Shown: piece after piece, positions 1 to 10,169 of the stretch
Layout of the letters: the number at the start of each line of letters is the position of its first letter
How positions within the stretch are numbered: the stretch's first letter is position 1
Assembly: GCF_033118175.1 (NCBI RefSeq)
Contig: NC_083681.1
Span: forward strand, 13,348,001-13,412,000
Source: Dama dama
Taxonomy: Eukaryota; Chordata; Mammalia; Artiodactyla; Cervidae
Length of the DNA: 64,000 nt
Reading direction: 5' to 3'
The notes under the pieces: generated by a model
Database searches by the model: none
Told to the model about the DNA's origin: nothing
The model's input: the letters and a program-made list of their open reading frames with translations, nothing else
Translations under genes and position numbers: made by a program

Positions 1-468
1 AACATTGTGTATTTTAAAATGTCCACCTGTATGGTGGTATCTAATTAAGGAGGCATATTACATTGCAGACATTAATGTAGCACTATCTGCTATAAATTCA
101 ATTTTAAGGTGGCTATCAGAAAGTTTTACCACTAACACATTGCATATAAAATTATTAATAAACTAAAACAGCGTACTCCTTTTCAACACTCTGTTAGGAA
201 GTCTAAAAATAAAGAATTTTGTTAGAGAAAACCAACTTCTTTAGCAACTGTCTTTAACGCTATCCATTCAAGTTTTAGACCTATATGAATGTTATCTAAT
301 GATCAGATGAAAGTGACATTAACATAATAGATAGAGGTTACTATAAGAACTTTATCCCTCATCTTTGACTTTGATCTTAGAAGTAAAATGTGAACACAAA
401 TGACTGGATAATTTTCAATCTATCATTCTAGTACTTGAAATATGTAGTGAGAGAATGTATAAGAGATT
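1..468. other. Unassigned AT-rich sequence
   Basis: I see no gene, RNA or recognisable repeat here. The sequence is AT-rich with short reading frames only. It ends at the probable target duplication of the first BovB copy. Confidence 0.6.
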
Positions 469-478
469 ATAGAGAGAG

Positions 479-1071
479 TTCAGTTCAGTTCAGTCTCTCA
501 GTCATGTCTAACTCTTTGCGACCCCATGGACTGCAGCATGCCAGGCCTCTATCCATCACCAACTCCCAGAGTTTACTCAAACTCGTCCATTGAGTCAGTG
601 ATGCCATCCAACCAGCTCATCCTCAGTCATCCACTTCTCCTCCCACTTTCAATCTTTCCCAGCATCAGGGTCTTTTCCAATGAGTCAGCTCTTCACATCA
701 GGTGGCCAAAGTATTGGAGTTTCAGCTTCAGCATCAGTCCTTCCAATGAACACCCAGGACTGATCTCCTTTAGGATGAACTGGTTGGATCTCCTTGCAGT
801 CCAAGGGACTCTCAAGAGTCTTCTCCAATACAGCAGTTCAAAAACATCAATTCTTCAGCGCTCAGCTTTCTTTATAGTCCAACTCTCACACCCAAACATG
901 ACTACTGGAAAAACCATAGCTTTGACTAGATGGAAGTTTGTTGATAAAGTAATGTCTCTGCTTTTGAATATGCTGTCTAGGTTGGTCATAACTTTTCTTT
1001 CAAGGAGGAAGCATCTTTTAATTTCATGGCTGAAGTTACCATCTGCAGTGATTTTGGAGCCCCCCAAAATA
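479..1071 (-). mobile_element. BovB (RTE) LINE, 5'-truncated, antisense
   Basis: The plus strand opens with the reverse complement of the BovB tail (repeated CAGTT units) and then runs through the antisense of the C-terminal part of ORF2. On the minus strand frames near 855-1067 read pieces such as YGCESWTIKKAE-like (here FGCESWTIKKAE) and KAMVFPVVM, which belong to the region after the reverse-transcriptase palm. The copy stops in the GSKITADG part of ORF2, so about 2.6 kb of the 5' part is missing, as is normal for target-primed reverse transcription. A short probable target duplication ATAGAGAG lies at 469-476 and 1072-1079. The 188-codon plus-strand reading frame at 526-1092 is only the antisense of this element. 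Confidence 0.93.
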
Positions 1072-1202
1072 ATAGAGAGTACACTAGGCTAAAATTGTAT
1101 ACATGTTTTCCAGTGTATATTTACCTTAAAATTTAAACCTCTAAAAGTAAAATTATCTTTCCTTAAAGTTCAAGAATTTAACATACAATCTATCTTAAAT
1201 CA

Positions 1203-3500
1203 AGGTTTGGAGTACAAAATGAAGCAGGGCAAAGGCTAACAGAGTTCTGCCAAGAGAACTCACTGGTCATAGCAAACACCCTCTTCCAGCAACACAAGAG
1301 ACAACTGTAGACAAGGAATCACCAGATGGTCAACACCAAAATCAGATTAATTATATTCTTTGGGGCCAAAGATGAAGATGCTCTATAGAATCAGCAAAAA
1401 GAAGACCAGGAGCTGACTGTGGCACAGGACTTGAACTCCTTATTGCCAAATTCAGACTTAAATGGAAGAAAGTAGGGAAAACCACTAGACCATTCAAGTA
1501 TGGCCTAAATAAAATCCCTTATGATTATAGAGTTGAAGTGACAAACAGATTCAAGGGATTAGATCTGATAGACAGACTGCCTGAAGATCTATGGATGGAG
1601 GTTTATGATATTGTACAGGAGGCGGTGATGAAGACTATCCCCAAGGAAAAGAAATACAAAAAAGAAAAATGGTTGTCTGAGGAGGTGTTACAAATAGCTG
1701 AGAAAAGAAGAGAAGCTAAAGGCAAAGGAGACAAGGAAAGATATACCCATTTGAATGCAGAGTTCCAAAGAATAGCAAGGAGATAAGAAAATCTTCCTCA
1801 GTGATCAATCCAAAGAAATGGAGGAAAACAGTAGAATGGGAAACACTAAAGATCTCTTCAGGAAAATTAGAGATACCAAGGGAACATTTCATGCAAAGAT
1901 GGGTGCAATAAAGGACAGAAATGGTATGGACCTAACAGAAGCAGAAGATATTAAGAAGAGGCAGCAAGAATACCCAGAAAAACTATACCAAAAAGACCTT
2001 CATAACCCAGATAACCATGATGGTATAATCACTCACCTAGAGCCAGACATCCTGGGGTGCAAAGTCAAGTGGACCTTAGGAAAAATCACTATGAACAAAG
2101 CTAGTGGAGGTAATGGAATTCTAGGTGAACTGTTTCAAATCCTAAAGGGTAATGCTGTGAAAGTGCTGCAGTCAATATGCCAGCAAATTTGGAAAACTCA
2201 GCAGTGGCCACAGGACTGGAAAAAGTCAGTTTTCATCCCAATCTCAAAGAAAGGCATTGCCAAACATTGTTCAAACTACTGCACAATTACACTCATCTCA
2301 CATGCTAGTAAAGTAATGCTCAAAATTCTCCAGGTCAAGCAACAGTATGTGAACCATGAACTTCCAGATGTTCAAGCTGGACTTAGAAATGGCAGAGGAA
2401 CCAGAGATCAAATAGGCAACAATCCGTTGGATCATTAAAAAAGCAAGAGAGTTCCAGAAAAGCATCTAGTTCTGCTTTATTGACTATGCCAAAACCTTTG
2501 AATGTGGATCATAACAAGCTGTGGAAATTATTAAAGAGATGGGAATACCACACCACCTTACCTGCCTTCTGAAAAATCTGTATGCCAAACAAGAATCAAC
2601 AGTTAGAACTGGACATGGAACAACAGACTGCTTCCAATTTGGGAAAGCAGTGTGTCAAGGCTGTATATTGTCACCTTCCTTATTTAATTTATATTCAAAG
2701 CACATAATGTGAAATGCCAGGCTGGATGAACCACAAACTGGAATCAAGATTTCCAGGAGAAATATCAATAAGCTCATATATGCAGATGACACCACCTTTA
2801 TGGCAGAAGGTGAAGAAGAACTAAAGAGCCTCTTGATGAAAGTGAAAGAGGAGAGTGAAAATGTTTGCTTAAAACTCAACATTCAGAAAAGTAAGATGAT
2901 GGCATCTGGTTGCATCATTTCATGGCAAATGGATGGGGAAACAATGGAAACAGTGACAGACTTTCTTTTTTTGGGCCCCAAAGTCACTACATATGGTGAC
3001 TGCAGCTATGAAGTTAAAAGATGCATGCTCCTTGAAAGAAAAGCTATGTCCAACTTGGGCAGCATATTAAAAAGCAAAAACATTACTTTGATGATAAAGG
3101 TCCATCTAGTCAAAACTACAGTTTTTCCAGTAGTCATGTGTGGATGTGAGAGTTGGACTATAAAGGAACTTGAGTACTGAAGAATTGATACTTTTGACCT
3201 GTGGTATTGGAGAAAACTCTTGAGAGTCCCTTGACAGCAAGGAGATCCAACTAGTCAATCCGAAAGGAAATCAATCCTAAATATTCTTTGGAATGAATGA
3301 TGCTAAAGCTGAAATTCCAATATTATGGCCACCTGATGCGAACAACTGACTCCTTGGAAAAGACCCTGATGCTGGGAAAGACTGAAAGCAGGAGGAGAAG
3401 GGGATGACAGAGGATGAGATGGTTGGATGGCATCACTGACTCAATGGACATGAGCTTGCATAAGCTCTGGGAGTTGGTGATGGACAGGGAAGCCTGGCGT
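1203..3500 (+). pseudogene. BovB ORF2 (endonuclease-reverse transcriptase) remnant
   Basis: The intact protein would nick target DNA and copy the element's RNA. Here the reading frame is broken into pieces at 1538-1786, 1818-2438, 2521-2712 and 2800-3180, with stops and frame changes between them, so no functional product is possible. The catalytic YADD pair of the reverse transcriptase is still readable at 2779-2790. The endonuclease Ser-Asp-His triplet that family members carry before the ELLIAK segment reads Thr-Gly-Leu at 1424-1432, so the nuclease is dead even apart from the frame breaks. Identification rests on the known BovB/RTE family; the breaks are seen directly. Confidence 0.9.
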
Positions 3501-3551
3501 GCTGCACTCCTTGGGTGTCAAAGAGTGGGACATGACTGAGTGACTGAACAG
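1203..3551 (+). mobile_element. BovB (RTE) LINE, 2.35 kb, most of ORF2 retained
   Basis: This is the longest BovB copy in the window. It begins inside the C-terminal half of the apurinic-like (EEP) endonuclease domain and runs to the GACTGAACAG 3' end. In order it holds the endonuclease end (SPDGQH at about 1320), the linker, the reverse-transcriptase domain (NKASGGNGI at about 2095, GCILSPSLFN at about 2662, YADD at 2779-2790) and the C-terminal region (CGCESWTIK at about 3140). The tail has only one GACTGAAC unit, unlike copies with several ACTGA repeats, which suggests an older copy. I found no clear target duplication. It lies between two BovB pieces in the opposite orientation. Confidence 0.95.
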
Positions 3552-3670
3552 ATCCAATAATCTTCTGTTCCCTATCATTAGTCATTATAATTTTGCAACA
3601 TCATCCCTCACTGTCTCTTTCCCCTCCCTCATTTTTTCTCTTCCCTCCTTCTTTCTCTCCCTCTCATTCT

Positions 3671-3980
3671 TGTTGTTGCATCACCCAGTCATGTCGGATT
3701 CTTTGTGATACCATGGACTGTAATAGGCCACGTCTCTCTGTCCCTCAGCATCTCCCGACATTTGCTCAAGTTCATATCCATTGCATCGGTGAAGCCAACC
3801 AACCATCTCATCCTCTGACACCCTCTTCTCTTTCTGCCCTCAACCTTTCTCAGTATCAGGGACTTTCCCAGTGAGTCAGCTTTTCACATCAGATGATCAA
3901 TACAGGAGTTTCAGCTTCAACCTCAGTACTTTCAACGAGTTTTCAGGTTAATTTCCCTTAAGATTGACTGGTTTGATCTC
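3671..3980 (-). mobile_element. BovB 3' fragment, antisense, diverged
   Basis: Starting with TGTTGTTGCA, the plus strand follows the antisense of the BovB 3' end (CCATGGACTG, then CATCTCATCCTCTG and TTTCAGCTTCAACC) as far as GACTGGTTTGATCTC. It is clearly more diverged than the copy at 479-1071. About 310 bp are present; the rest of the element is missing. Confidence 0.85.
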
Positions 3981-5390
3981 TCATTCTTGCACACATACAA
4001 ATACACAGACCCACATATACACATTGAACATTTTTCATACAATATCCTTTCCTTATTTTAAAACTCAACTGCTCTATTACTCTTGCTAGTTAACTTTTGA
4101 GACTACTTCTGTTGCAAAAATTACTGAACAAGATATCCCCTTGAATAACATGGCATATCAAAATTGAACTGAGTATAAAAACAGATGCTAGATTATTAAA
4201 TCTAAATCTAGCCTTCAATGAAAGTAGATGAGGTTGTAAATGTTGACCAGTAGGGAATGCAATAATAAGGGTGTGAGGATCACTTCTAAATGCTTAGATA
4301 AATATAGTGAATAGAATTCTAGAGGACCAAGACTCTATCATCAACTCCACGTGTTATATTAAACTATTCTAAGCTTTAAATTATATACTAGATTCATATT
4401 TATTTTGACTATTTGGCTGAATTGTGATAACATCACTGGTAAAATTATATGATCCACAAGATTTATGGCACTATTATCTCTAGCATTAAAGTCACTCTCC
4501 TCCATTTTAAGCTAATTAAAAAACATTTAGACAGAATGGTAACAAGGTTACTTGGAGAAATGCAGTGGGGGATGTTAGTTACATTACTGCTAAATTAAAT
4601 ACTTAACAATCATTCAAAAACTCAGAAACTTTCAGGTAACTTCTCATAGAGGAAAACCTGGAAAATTTAAAATCAATAAAATGAAAGGCCATGATTTCTA
4701 AATTATGATGGTTTACCTTGGTAGCTAGGAAGCGCTATGCTTCTTTTACTTTTGTAGTGAATGTAAAAAAGCCCTCTTTTCAAAAACAGATGTAATTGAT
4801 TTCAAATTCTCACTCTGATACACTAGCTACATAAAGTTAGTTAAGGTACTGTTTTCTTATCTGTATAGAGATGACTATAATTTTTATGAGTGTAATGGTT
4901 AAAGTAGTAATGTGTGCAGGGTGTCTAGCACAATGCCTGACACATCATGAACAATTACTGGATAATACACATATAATTATTGGCTTATTTATAAAAAAGC
5001 ATGCTTTATAAAAGTAATTCACTGAGAATTTTGTCTTTTACAGAAAAGACCTCAGATGTTGGATGATGGTTTAATATTTCTTTTGAAAAATCTATCTTAA
5101 AAGAGTGTCTTTTTCAGTTTAAAGCTGATGTAAAGTGAACTAAAGATGTGAATCTAATTTATGACATTTGCTGCTGAAATATTGGACTTTGAGTATTTAG
5201 ATATAAGGCATGATGTGTTGACCTGTCTAGGATAGCTTTACCAGTGTGTAATAGAGAAGGACGGTCTCCCTCATGCTCTCATCCACCCACATGCTAGAAA
5301 TATTAATGACATATTTTTGGACCCAAATCTGAATACCTTTCTCTAAACACATCGAGATAATTTAAAGAGTGACTATATATAAAACCACTG
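3981..5390. other. Mostly unassigned AT-rich stretch
   Basis: Apart from a likely MIR remnant near 4826-4965 nothing is recognisable. There is a short CA-rich patch at about 3992-4025. No reading frame looks like an exon. Confidence 0.5.
4826..4965 (+). repeat. Probable MIR SINE, 3' half
   Basis: The order of short motifs matches the conserved core and 3' part of the ancient mammalian SINE MIR: GTTAGTTAAGGTACTG, TTCTTATCTGTATAGAGATG, then TCTAGCACAATGCCTGACACAT. The sequence is strongly diverged and no ends are visible. Confidence 0.6.
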
Positions 5391-5508
5391 AAGAAGGAAA
5401 TGGCAACTACTCCAGTATTCTTTCCTGGAGAATCCCATGAAGATAGGAGCCTGGGAGGCTATAGCCCATGGGTTCTCAAGAGTTGGACATGACTTAGTGA
5501 CTAAACCA
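5391..5508 (+). mobile_element. Bov-A type SINE monomer
   Basis: The motif order GAAGAAGGAAATGGCAAC, CCAGTATTCTTTCCTGGAG, AATCCCATGAAGATAGGAG, GAGTTGGACATGACTTAGTG is the Bov-A monomer. No tRNA-like head is present. Moderately diverged. Confidence 0.85.
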
Positions 5509-5650
5509 TACATAAGACAGTGACATTTTCTAGCATGAAAAGTGTGTAGAAGAGTGAAACTTTTCAAACTTCGGCAAGTTGCAAATGCCAAAATAAAGTT
5601 TTGGCCACATTAACCAAAGAGAAATAAGGGAGTAGAGGTGTTAAAAGAGA

Positions 5651-5875
5651 TTGTTGTTGTTGTTGTTTAGTCACTAAGTTTTACGGGACTCTTGTGTGAC
5701 TCCATGGACTGTGTAGCCTGCCAGTCTCCCCTGTCCATGGGATTTTCCAGACAAGAATACTGCAGTGGGTTGCTATTTCCTACCACAGGGGATCTTCCCT
5801 GACCCAGGGATCAAACCCGGGTCTCCATTGGCAGGTGGATTCTGGCTTTACTACAGAGTCACCAGGGAAACCCAA
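5651..5875 (-). mobile_element. Bov-tA SINE, antisense
   Basis: A GTT repeat leads into the antisense Bov-A part and ends in the antisense of the tRNA-like head (GACCCAGGGATCAAACCCGG, then CACCAGGGAAACCC). The B-box-like GGTTTGATCCC can be read on the minus strand near 5808-5820. Confidence 0.88.
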
Positions 5876-5944
5876 GAAAGGGGTTAGAGAGATTGTTAAG
5901 TAATAAAAGATTTTATACATAATCAAGTATACAATCAGGTAAGT

Positions 5945-6575
5945 TTATGTCCATCACCAACTCCCGAAGTTCACCCAAACCCCTGTTCATTGAGTCGGTG
6001 ATGCCATCCAACCATCTCATCCTCTGTCGTCCCCTTCTCCTCCTAACCTCAATCTTTCCCAGCATCAGGGTCTTTTCAAATGAGTCAGCTCTTCGCATCA
6101 GGTGGCCAAAGTATTGGAGTTTCAGCTTCAACATCAGTACTTCCAATGAACACCCAGGACTGATCTCCTTTAGGATGGACTGGTTGGATCTCCTTGCAGT
6201 CCAAGGGACTCTCAAGAGTCTTCTCCAACACCACAGTTCAAAAGCATCAATTCTTCTGCACTCAGCTTTCTTTATAGTCCAACTCTCACATCCATACATG
6301 ACTACTGGAAAAACCATAGCCTTGACTAGACAGACCTTTGTGACAAAGTGATGTCTCTGATTTTTAATATGCTGTCTAGGTTGGTCATAACTTTCCTTCC
6401 AAAGAGTAAGTGTCTTTTAATTTTATGGCTGCAATCACCATCTGCAGTGATTTTGGAGCCCAGAAAAATAAAGTCAGCCACTGTTTCCCATCTATTTGCC
6501 ATGAAGTGATGAGACTGGATGCCATGATCCTAGTTTTCTGAATGTTTAAGCCAACTTTTTCACTCTCCTCTTCAC
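5945..6575 (-). mobile_element. BovB LINE fragment, antisense, lacking its 3' tail
   Basis: The plus strand carries antisense BovB from the GTCCATCACCAACTCCC segment to the NIQKT part of ORF2 near 6560. The usual terminal CAGTTCAG repeats are absent, so this copy has lost its 3' end or was broken after insertion. On the minus strand a 134-codon stretch at 5913-6317 is open through YGCESWTIKKAE and RRGRQRMRWLDGITDSM, then reads into flanking sequence. It is a fossil fragment, not a gene. Confidence 0.9.
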
Positions 6576-6579
6576 ATGC

Positions 6580-7866
6580 TTTAAAAATGTATGGTTCTTT
6601 CTTGTTCAATTTTTTTTTTCATTTCTTTCCATTTTTTAATCTATTTTCATATCTGTGGATTTCCTGATGTGCTTTGTCATTTTGCCTGTGAAATTAGTTT
6701 AAGTGGAAGTTGCTCTCAGATGAAGAAATCAGTCCTTCCGTAAGTCATCGCTGCATATCAGTAGCTAGAAAGATAAATGATCACTAAATGAAGTATTATC
6801 TTAAATGAAATGTTAATGTTCTACTAGACAGAAACCAAAACCTTCACATCATGTCATTAAAATTCCTTTCAAATAGCTTTTTAAAGTTTTGCTAAATTAG
6901 GCTGCAGATCCAACCCTCTCCCCACTTGTTGACAATCCCAAAGTCTTCATCAATCTACCAAAGTTTTGTAAGGTTCTTTCCTCTTTGCTGTCCCCAAGAA
7001 TATGAGGATATTCTAGGGTGTACCTATATATAAAAGAAAAGCTGAAAATATAATAAAGGGAAGATTTCAAGTCACTGGTTTGTAAGCATGCTTATCACTT
7101 TCCTTAGGCAATTCATTTATATCTATATATCTATCTATATATATAAATGTTACACATATATGTATACATTTGGCATATGTAATATATATACATACATATA
7201 TTTGTGTAAAATCTGGAGTCTGTGGTTTTATTTTCTGTAACACTTTCATGGGAGTCAGCCATATATCATGAGATGTGAAGTTTACAGATATATAAGTTAC
7301 ACATTTCATATTTATTTTACCAGACCTACATGTTTCATGAGTTGTTGATCTCTCTTTTTTCTCTCTCATTTTTGGTTTGTTTGTGTTTTGGTTTTGAATC
7401 AGAATTTCTGTGCTGGCAAGTGGTAATCAGGATTCAAAACCTATTCAAGGAGCAGACTTTGAGCTCCTTTTTTTTTTTTTTTTCTTTCTTTAACTCTTCA
7501 CATTAAAAGAAAATATAACTTACAAAGTTTTTTTGCAAAAACATCACAAAGAGCACTTTTTTCTTCAACTATTTGCAACTAAATTGCCAATATAAAGCCA
7601 AATCATTTTCACATATGTTTTAGTGTGTAGTTCCTATGCAGTAGGACTCTGATGCATAATCACAATGTAACCATCAAAGCTGATAAATTAATATTGATAT
7701 AATAAAGCCAATAAAGTTTCACAGATCTTTCCAATGTCTTTAAAACAAATGTATCCAGGCAAGAATCATGTTTGTATAAAGCTTTCATGTCCTCATGTCT
7801 TCATTAAATACAGAAAGAATTCTGTTTTTTTGTCTTTCATGATCATGATCATTTCACTGGTTACAG
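6580..7866. other. Unassigned AT-rich stretch with AT microsatellite
   Basis: An irregular TATATC/ATAT array occupies about 7117-7205 and a T-rich run lies at 7470-7490. Nothing else is recognisable. Confidence 0.5.
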
Positions 7867-7868
7867 GC

Positions 7869-8104
7869 TGTGTGTGTGTGTGTGTGTGTGTGAAGTCACT
7901 CCAGTTGTGCCCAGTCTTTGTGACCCAATGGACTGTAGCCCTCCAGGCTTCTCCATCCTTGGGATTCTCTAGATAAGAATACTGGAGTGGGTTGCCATGC
8001 CCTCCTACAGGACATCGTCTTGACTCAGGGATCCAACCTGCATCTCTTATGTCTTCTGCTTTGGCAGATGTGTTCTTTACCTATAGCGCTACCCAGGAAG
8101 GCAA
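7869..8104 (-). mobile_element. Bov-tA SINE, antisense, with (TG)n tail
   Basis: A run of 12 TG units (7869-7892) joins directly to the antisense Bov-A part (AAGTCACTCCAGTTGTGCCC) and then the antisense tRNA-like head ending CTACCCAGGAAGGC. Such dinucleotide tails are usual for Bov-tA. The (TG)n is perfect and probably length-polymorphic. Confidence 0.88.
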
Positions 8105-8469
8105 TATGTAGAATATTTCTCAGGCTGGGCTTCTTAGACACAGATTTTACATCTTAAGCAGTAACATCATACAATGATGCTGTATTATCATTGCATTCTA
8201 TAGGTAGCATGAGTTTTTGTATTTGTTTTCATCCTATTTTCAGTGTTGTTAAATTTGCAGGTTTGATTTGGCTAATATATTCACATCATTCAAAATAAAA
8301 AAGTACATTATAAAGGTTTGCATTATCTGCCCAGGAAGAAATCTGCATCTAATGCTCTTTGCTCACTCAACAGACTTTGATTCCAGTCTTATTTTTCTTG
8401 CTTATGATGCTCCCAGATTTGGTTAATCCAGGGAAAGATTTGTGATTGGTCTAAACTACTTGAGCTAAT

Positions 8470-8770
8470 ACATACATCTAGGGATGAACATGTGATATGA
8501 TTCTGGCTAATAAGAAGCATGAAAAGACTTCTTGGCCGGTAATTTGGGAAAGTTCTTGGTTTTATGAAAAAAGAAAGAAGAGGAACATAGCATTCAGATT
8601 TTTTCCACTTCTCTCATTTTCTTCCTGTTTGGAATGCCTATTTCATGGTTGGAGGTATAATAGATATCTTGGAATCCTAACCAAAGAAACCAATATGACT
8701 GTACAGAAAAACAAAAAGACCTTAAGACTGCCCTGAAATCAATGTCCTCATAGCTACCTTTGACAACCAT
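8470..8770 (+). repeat. Possible ancient DNA-transposon (MER-type) remnant
   Basis: The phrase GATGAACATGTGATATGATTC followed by CTGGCTAATAAGAAGCATG resembles old non-autonomous mammalian repeats with GACCCAATTCTGGCCAATGAG. I cannot name the family or find ends. The two overlapping reading frames (8497-8736 plus, 8594-8788 minus) look accidental. Confidence 0.35.
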
Positions 8771-9339
8771 AAACTTGTTGTCACCCAAAAATCAGTCCCA
8801 GATAATTATTGAAATTTTAAATAAACTAATCCACTTAAATTGAATTTTCACAGTACTTTATACATGCTATATAATCAATATGTTAGCTATTTCATTATTA
8901 TTTTTATTCTAGCCTATGTTATCATAAGTAGAATAAATAGGTTAAAAGACTGACATGACATAGAAATATAAGAAATAAACTAAAATGTACAAAAATATAA
9001 TACTTGCCCTTAAGAAACCCACAGTTTAATGAATATTGATTGGAACATTAAATCAAATCATGAATGATTTTCTTTCTTTCACCCATACTTTGGTTTGAGG
9101 CTGCCTGTTGTTGATTCACAGTTACTTGGAAGTCATATTTTGCCTAAAGCATTTTCTTATAGAACTATAAGTTCTGCCAACTATACAATAGGATGAACAC
9201 TCCTATATTTATAATGTAGCACGTCTTGATTTTGCCATAGCATAGAATTTGCTGTTGATTTCAATATATTTTGCTAATATTTTAAAATTTTACATCTCAG
9301 CTTAACAAATTAAATAATTCATCAGTACTTCAAATTCCA

Positions 9340-9369
9340 CCCCCCTCCCCACCCCTCTCCCCGCACCCC
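9340..9369 (-). other. Isolated C-rich block, G-quadruplex type on minus strand
   Basis: Five C-runs of at least four (9340-9345, 9347-9350, 9352-9355, 9359-9362, 9366-9369) are separated by one to three bases. The minus strand therefore has five G-runs with short loops, which fits the standard quadruplex pattern. The surrounding kilobases are AT-rich and no transposon explains it. Confidence 0.75.
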
Positions 9370-9465
9370 TCTTAGTGAAGGTTTTCCAGGCAACTTACCC
9401 CATCATTCTGAGTTTCAATAGGATAGATTGGTTTTAACTAGTTTTATAATAGACATATTATGGCA

Positions 9466-9572
9466 ACCAACTCCAGTATTCTTGCCTGGGAAATCCCATG
9501 GACAGAGGAGCCTGGCAGGTTACAGTCCATGGATTGACAAGAGTTATACAGGACTTAGTGATTAAACCATCA
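9466..9572 (+). mobile_element. Bov-A SINE monomer
   Basis: The order GGCAACCAACTCCAGTATTC, TTGCCTGGGAAATCCCATGG, AGGAGCCTGGCAGG, TTAGTGATTAAACCATC is a Bov-A monomer without tRNA-like head. Confidence 0.85.
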
Positions 9573-9837
9573 CCATAATGGATATAAATGGAGTTATGGA
9601 GTTTATATTTGTTAATGTCTGGCTTCTCTCAACATCAATTTTGTGAAATTTATTCATATTAATGCACACAGTTGTCAATTCATTCTCATTGCTATATACA
9701 GTCTATTTTCTAAATGCACACAATTTATCCTTTATATACACTCTTGATGGATACTTGGGTAAGGTTCCACTTTTCAGATATTCCAAATAGTATCACCATA
9801 ATCATCCTAGTACATCTCTTTGGTGAACATATGCTTT

Positions 9838-9960
9838 CATATATATTGGATATATATATGGATATTCATATGGATATATGAATATTTAGTGTTTATATAT
9901 ATATATATGCATATTTATATACACAAAATTTTTAGGTCACAAATTTATATATATTATGGT
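9838..9960. repeat. Interrupted AT-rich simple repeat
   Basis: Repeated ATAT, GGATAT and TATATATA blocks alternate with short unique pieces. The open reading frame across it is a by-product of the repeat. Confidence 0.7.
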
Positions 9961-10067
9961 TTAATAGACTCTGTTAAACACTTTCCTAAGTGGTTATCAA
10001 TTTATTCTCCAATGAATTGTGCATGAGGGTTTTAGTGACTCAACATTTTTGCTGACATTTAAAATAG

Positions 10068-10169
10068 ACTCCAGGAGTTGGTGACGGATAGGGAGGCCTG
10101 GCGTGCTGTGGTTAGTGGGGTCGCAAAGAGTTGGACATGACTGAGTGACTGAACTGAACTAAACTGAAG
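10068..10169 (+). mobile_element. BovB 3' terminal fragment
   Basis: About 100 bp match the extreme BovB 3' end: CAGGAGTTGGTGACGG, GGAGGCCTGGCGTGCTG, GGGGTCGCAAAGAGTTGGAC, then GACTGAACTGAACTAAACTGAA. It is a very short 5'-truncated insertion. Confidence 0.92.

Noticed and set aside
526..1092. 188-codon plus-strand reading frame
   Set aside because: It is the exact antisense of BovB ORF2 C-terminal sequence; the same shadow appears at every antisense BovB copy here (for example 5947-6351).
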